From BMS3ABIN03 sp964418885 (GTDB lineage Bacteria > Bacteroidota > Ignavibacteria > Ignavibacteriales > Ignavibacteriaceae), in the NCBI GenBank assembly GCA_964418885.1, contig CAYQNW010000083.1, forward strand, positions 1 to 15,858: a stretch of 15,858 nt of DNA, written 5' to 3'. The notes under the pieces are model-generated. The model had not been told where the DNA came from. It ran no database searches and saw only the letters and a program-made list of their open reading frames with translations. This document shows positions 15,008 to 15,858 of this stretch, in pieces. The position numbers and the translations under genes are program-made. Within the stretch, counting starts at the first letter, position 1; each line of letters begins with the position of its first letter.

Positions 15008-15085
15008 TATTACCCGAAACATTTTTAGATGATTTTCATCTTTGTAATAAGAAAGATATGGGAACTAAACTCTTTTCGGGTAGTA
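15008..15085 (+). repeat. Inverted repeat with nested hairpin between the VanZ-like gene and tonB
   Basis: TATTACCCGAAA (15008-15019) pairs with TTTCGGGTAGTA (15074-15085) over 12 positions with one G-T pair. The core TACCCGAAA/TTTCGGGTA is perfect. Inside the 54-base loop a second hairpin pairs AGATGA (15027-15032) with TCATCT (15036-15041). The RNA could fold into a long stem with an inner arm at the 3' end of the upstream message. No uridine run follows, so it is not a typical intrinsic terminator. Messenger stabilisation, a protein-binding site or weak termination are all possible. Confidence 0.5.
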
Positions 15086-15103
15086 AAAAGACCTGTAAAC
15101 TAA

Positions 15104-15136
15104 ATTGACAAAGCGTTTTTCATTTATTAACTTTTG
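15104..15136 (+). promoter_or_regulatory. Promoter candidate for tonB
   Basis: ATTG (15104-15107, within TTGACA) is followed after 21 bases by AACTTTTG (15129-15136). This is one mismatch from each half of the Bacteroidota consensus (TTTG and TAnnTTTG). Transcription would start near 15143, leaving a leader of about 20 bases that contains the ribosome binding site GGAG (15152-15155), seven bases before the ATG at 15163. Confidence 0.45.
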
Positions 15137-15162
15137 ATCGCTCATTTAACCGGAGTGCAAAA

Positions 15163-15813
15163 ATGAATCTTAAAAACCCAATAGCGGATCTCAGAGCTAA
15201 ATATAAAACAACGCTAGAAATATGCATTATTATAGCTTTAGCTGTAATGATAGTTGCTTTCAAGTTTTTCCCGAAGCTGCAGGAAAGTGAAGTCGTGCTT
15301 GAAGGACCGCAGGAATTGTTTACAGTGGAAGATATTCAGCAAACAAAGCAGGAGAACAGACCTCCACCTCCACCAAAACCACCTATACCGATAGAAGCTC
15401 CATCTGAAGACGTACTGGAAGATATTGAAATCGAAGATACTGAAATTGATTTAAATGCTAATATGGAAGCACCGCCTCCGCCGCCAAAAGAGGAGAAGGT
15501 TGAAGAAGAACCTACTTACTTTGTGGCTGTTGAAGAAATGCCTGAACCTATCGGTGGTATAAAAGGTATCCAGGATAAAATTATATATCCTGAAATTGCA
15601 AAGAGAGCAGGTGTTGAAGGAAAAGTTTACGTGCTTGCATTTGTTGATGAAAAAGGTAAGGTTACAAAAGCCCAGGTTATTAAAGGTATTGGTGCCGGTT
15701 GCGATGAAGCTGCACTCGATGCGGTGTTAAAGACTAAGTTCAAACCAGGAAAGCAAAGAGGCAAACCTGTTAAAGTTCAGGTGTCTATACCAATAATATT
15801 TAAGCTTCAATAA
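15163..15813 (+). CDS. TonB-family energy transducer
   Basis: The product is a 216-aa periplasm-spanning protein that passes inner-membrane proton-motive force to outer-membrane TonB-dependent transporters. Order of parts: a cytoplasmic N-terminus (1-17), one membrane helix (about 18-36), and a proline- and acid-rich spacer with PPPPPKPP (67-74), an acidic stretch (about 82-96) and PPPPP (104-108). The C-terminal TonB domain (about 128-216) contains YPEIAKRAGVEGKVYVLAFV and ends in VSIPIIFKLQ. GGAG seven bases before the ATG supports the start. No exbB or exbD is adjacent, so it must borrow a motor encoded elsewhere. It has its own promoter candidate and terminator, so it is probably a single-gene unit. 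Its outer-membrane partner cannot be told from here. Confidence 0.92.
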   Translation: MNLKNPIADLRAKYKTTLEICIIIALAVMIVAFKFFPKLQESEVVLEGPQELFTVEDIQQTKQENRPPPPPKPPIPIEAPSEDVLEDIEIEDTEIDLNANMEAPPPPPKEEKVEEEPTYFVAVEEMPEPIGGIKGIQDKIIYPEIAKRAGVEGKVYVLAFVDEKGKVTKAQVIKGIGAGCDEAALDAVLKTKFKPGKQRGKPVKVQVSIPIIFKLQ

Positions 15814-15833
15814 ATTAACAACAGAAATTTAAT

Positions 15834-15858
15834 AAGGCGTCTTTATGACGCCTTTTTT
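15834..15858 (+). terminator. Intrinsic terminator of tonB
   Basis: AAGGCGTC (15834-15841) pairs with GACGCCTT (15847-15854) around a 5-base loop, TTTAT. A T-run continues to the window edge. It lies about 20 bases after the tonB stop codon. The T-run is cut by the end of the window, so its full length is not seen. Confidence 0.9.

Noticed and set aside
15008..15085. Intrinsic terminator after the VanZ-like gene
   Set aside because: The stem is interrupted by a 54-base loop and no T-run follows the right arm.
1..15858. CRISPR array, tRNA/rRNA genes, insertion sequence or known anti-phage system
   Set aside because: No regularly spaced direct repeats, no cloverleaf or rRNA-like stretch, no transposase or recognised defence protein was seen on either strand.

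Overview
The window is AT-rich chromosomal DNA that most likely comes from the Bacteroidota/Ignavibacteria side of the bacterial tree. This is an inference from three things: near-consensus promoters of the Bacteroidota type (TTTG, about 20 bases, TAnnTTTG) in front of asnS and on the minus strand upstream of the M3 peptidase; a short single-gene TonB protein; and intergenic paired hairpins built around TCATTC/GAATCT. The sequence alone cannot fix the genus.

Layout. Bases 1-230 hold no gene but contain a roughly 110-base double-hairpin repeat and a strong terminator. A minus-strand exported M3 metallopeptidase (231-2384) is separated by a 370-base AT-rich divergent spacer from a plus-strand exported C1/bleomycin-hydrolase-like cysteine peptidase (2755-3975). 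A second, degenerate double-hairpin repeat and a well-formed promoter then lead into a tightly packed plus-strand run: asnS, nuoJ, nuoK, nuoL, nuoM, an ion-transporter-superfamily antiporter, an unrecognised 121-aa protein, nuoN, the bifunctional NAD(P)H-hydrate repair enzyme nnr, and a VanZ-like membrane protein that begins at TTG. A 155-base spacer with an inverted repeat and a promoter candidate precedes a TonB-family energy transducer, which ends at a terminator on the window edge.

How the genes fit together. NuoJ, K, L, M and N are the proton-translocating membrane arm of respiratory complex I. All charged residues needed for pumping that I could check are present. The NADH-oxidising arm and nuoA/H/I are not in the window, so the complex I genes are split or start elsewhere. 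The transporter lodged between nuoM and nuoN suggests coupling between respiration and Na+/H+ (or another ion) balance. The nnr gene directly behind nuoN repairs damaged NADH, the substrate of the complex. The two exported peptidases and TonB fit a Gram-negative envelope and a peptide-using lifestyle.

Most of the window is conventional. I did not find a new defence system, CRISPR array, transposase or RNA gene. The best leads are the antiporter plus unknown gene inside the complex I cluster, the altered active-site motif of the cysteine peptidase, and the two paired-hairpin repeats.
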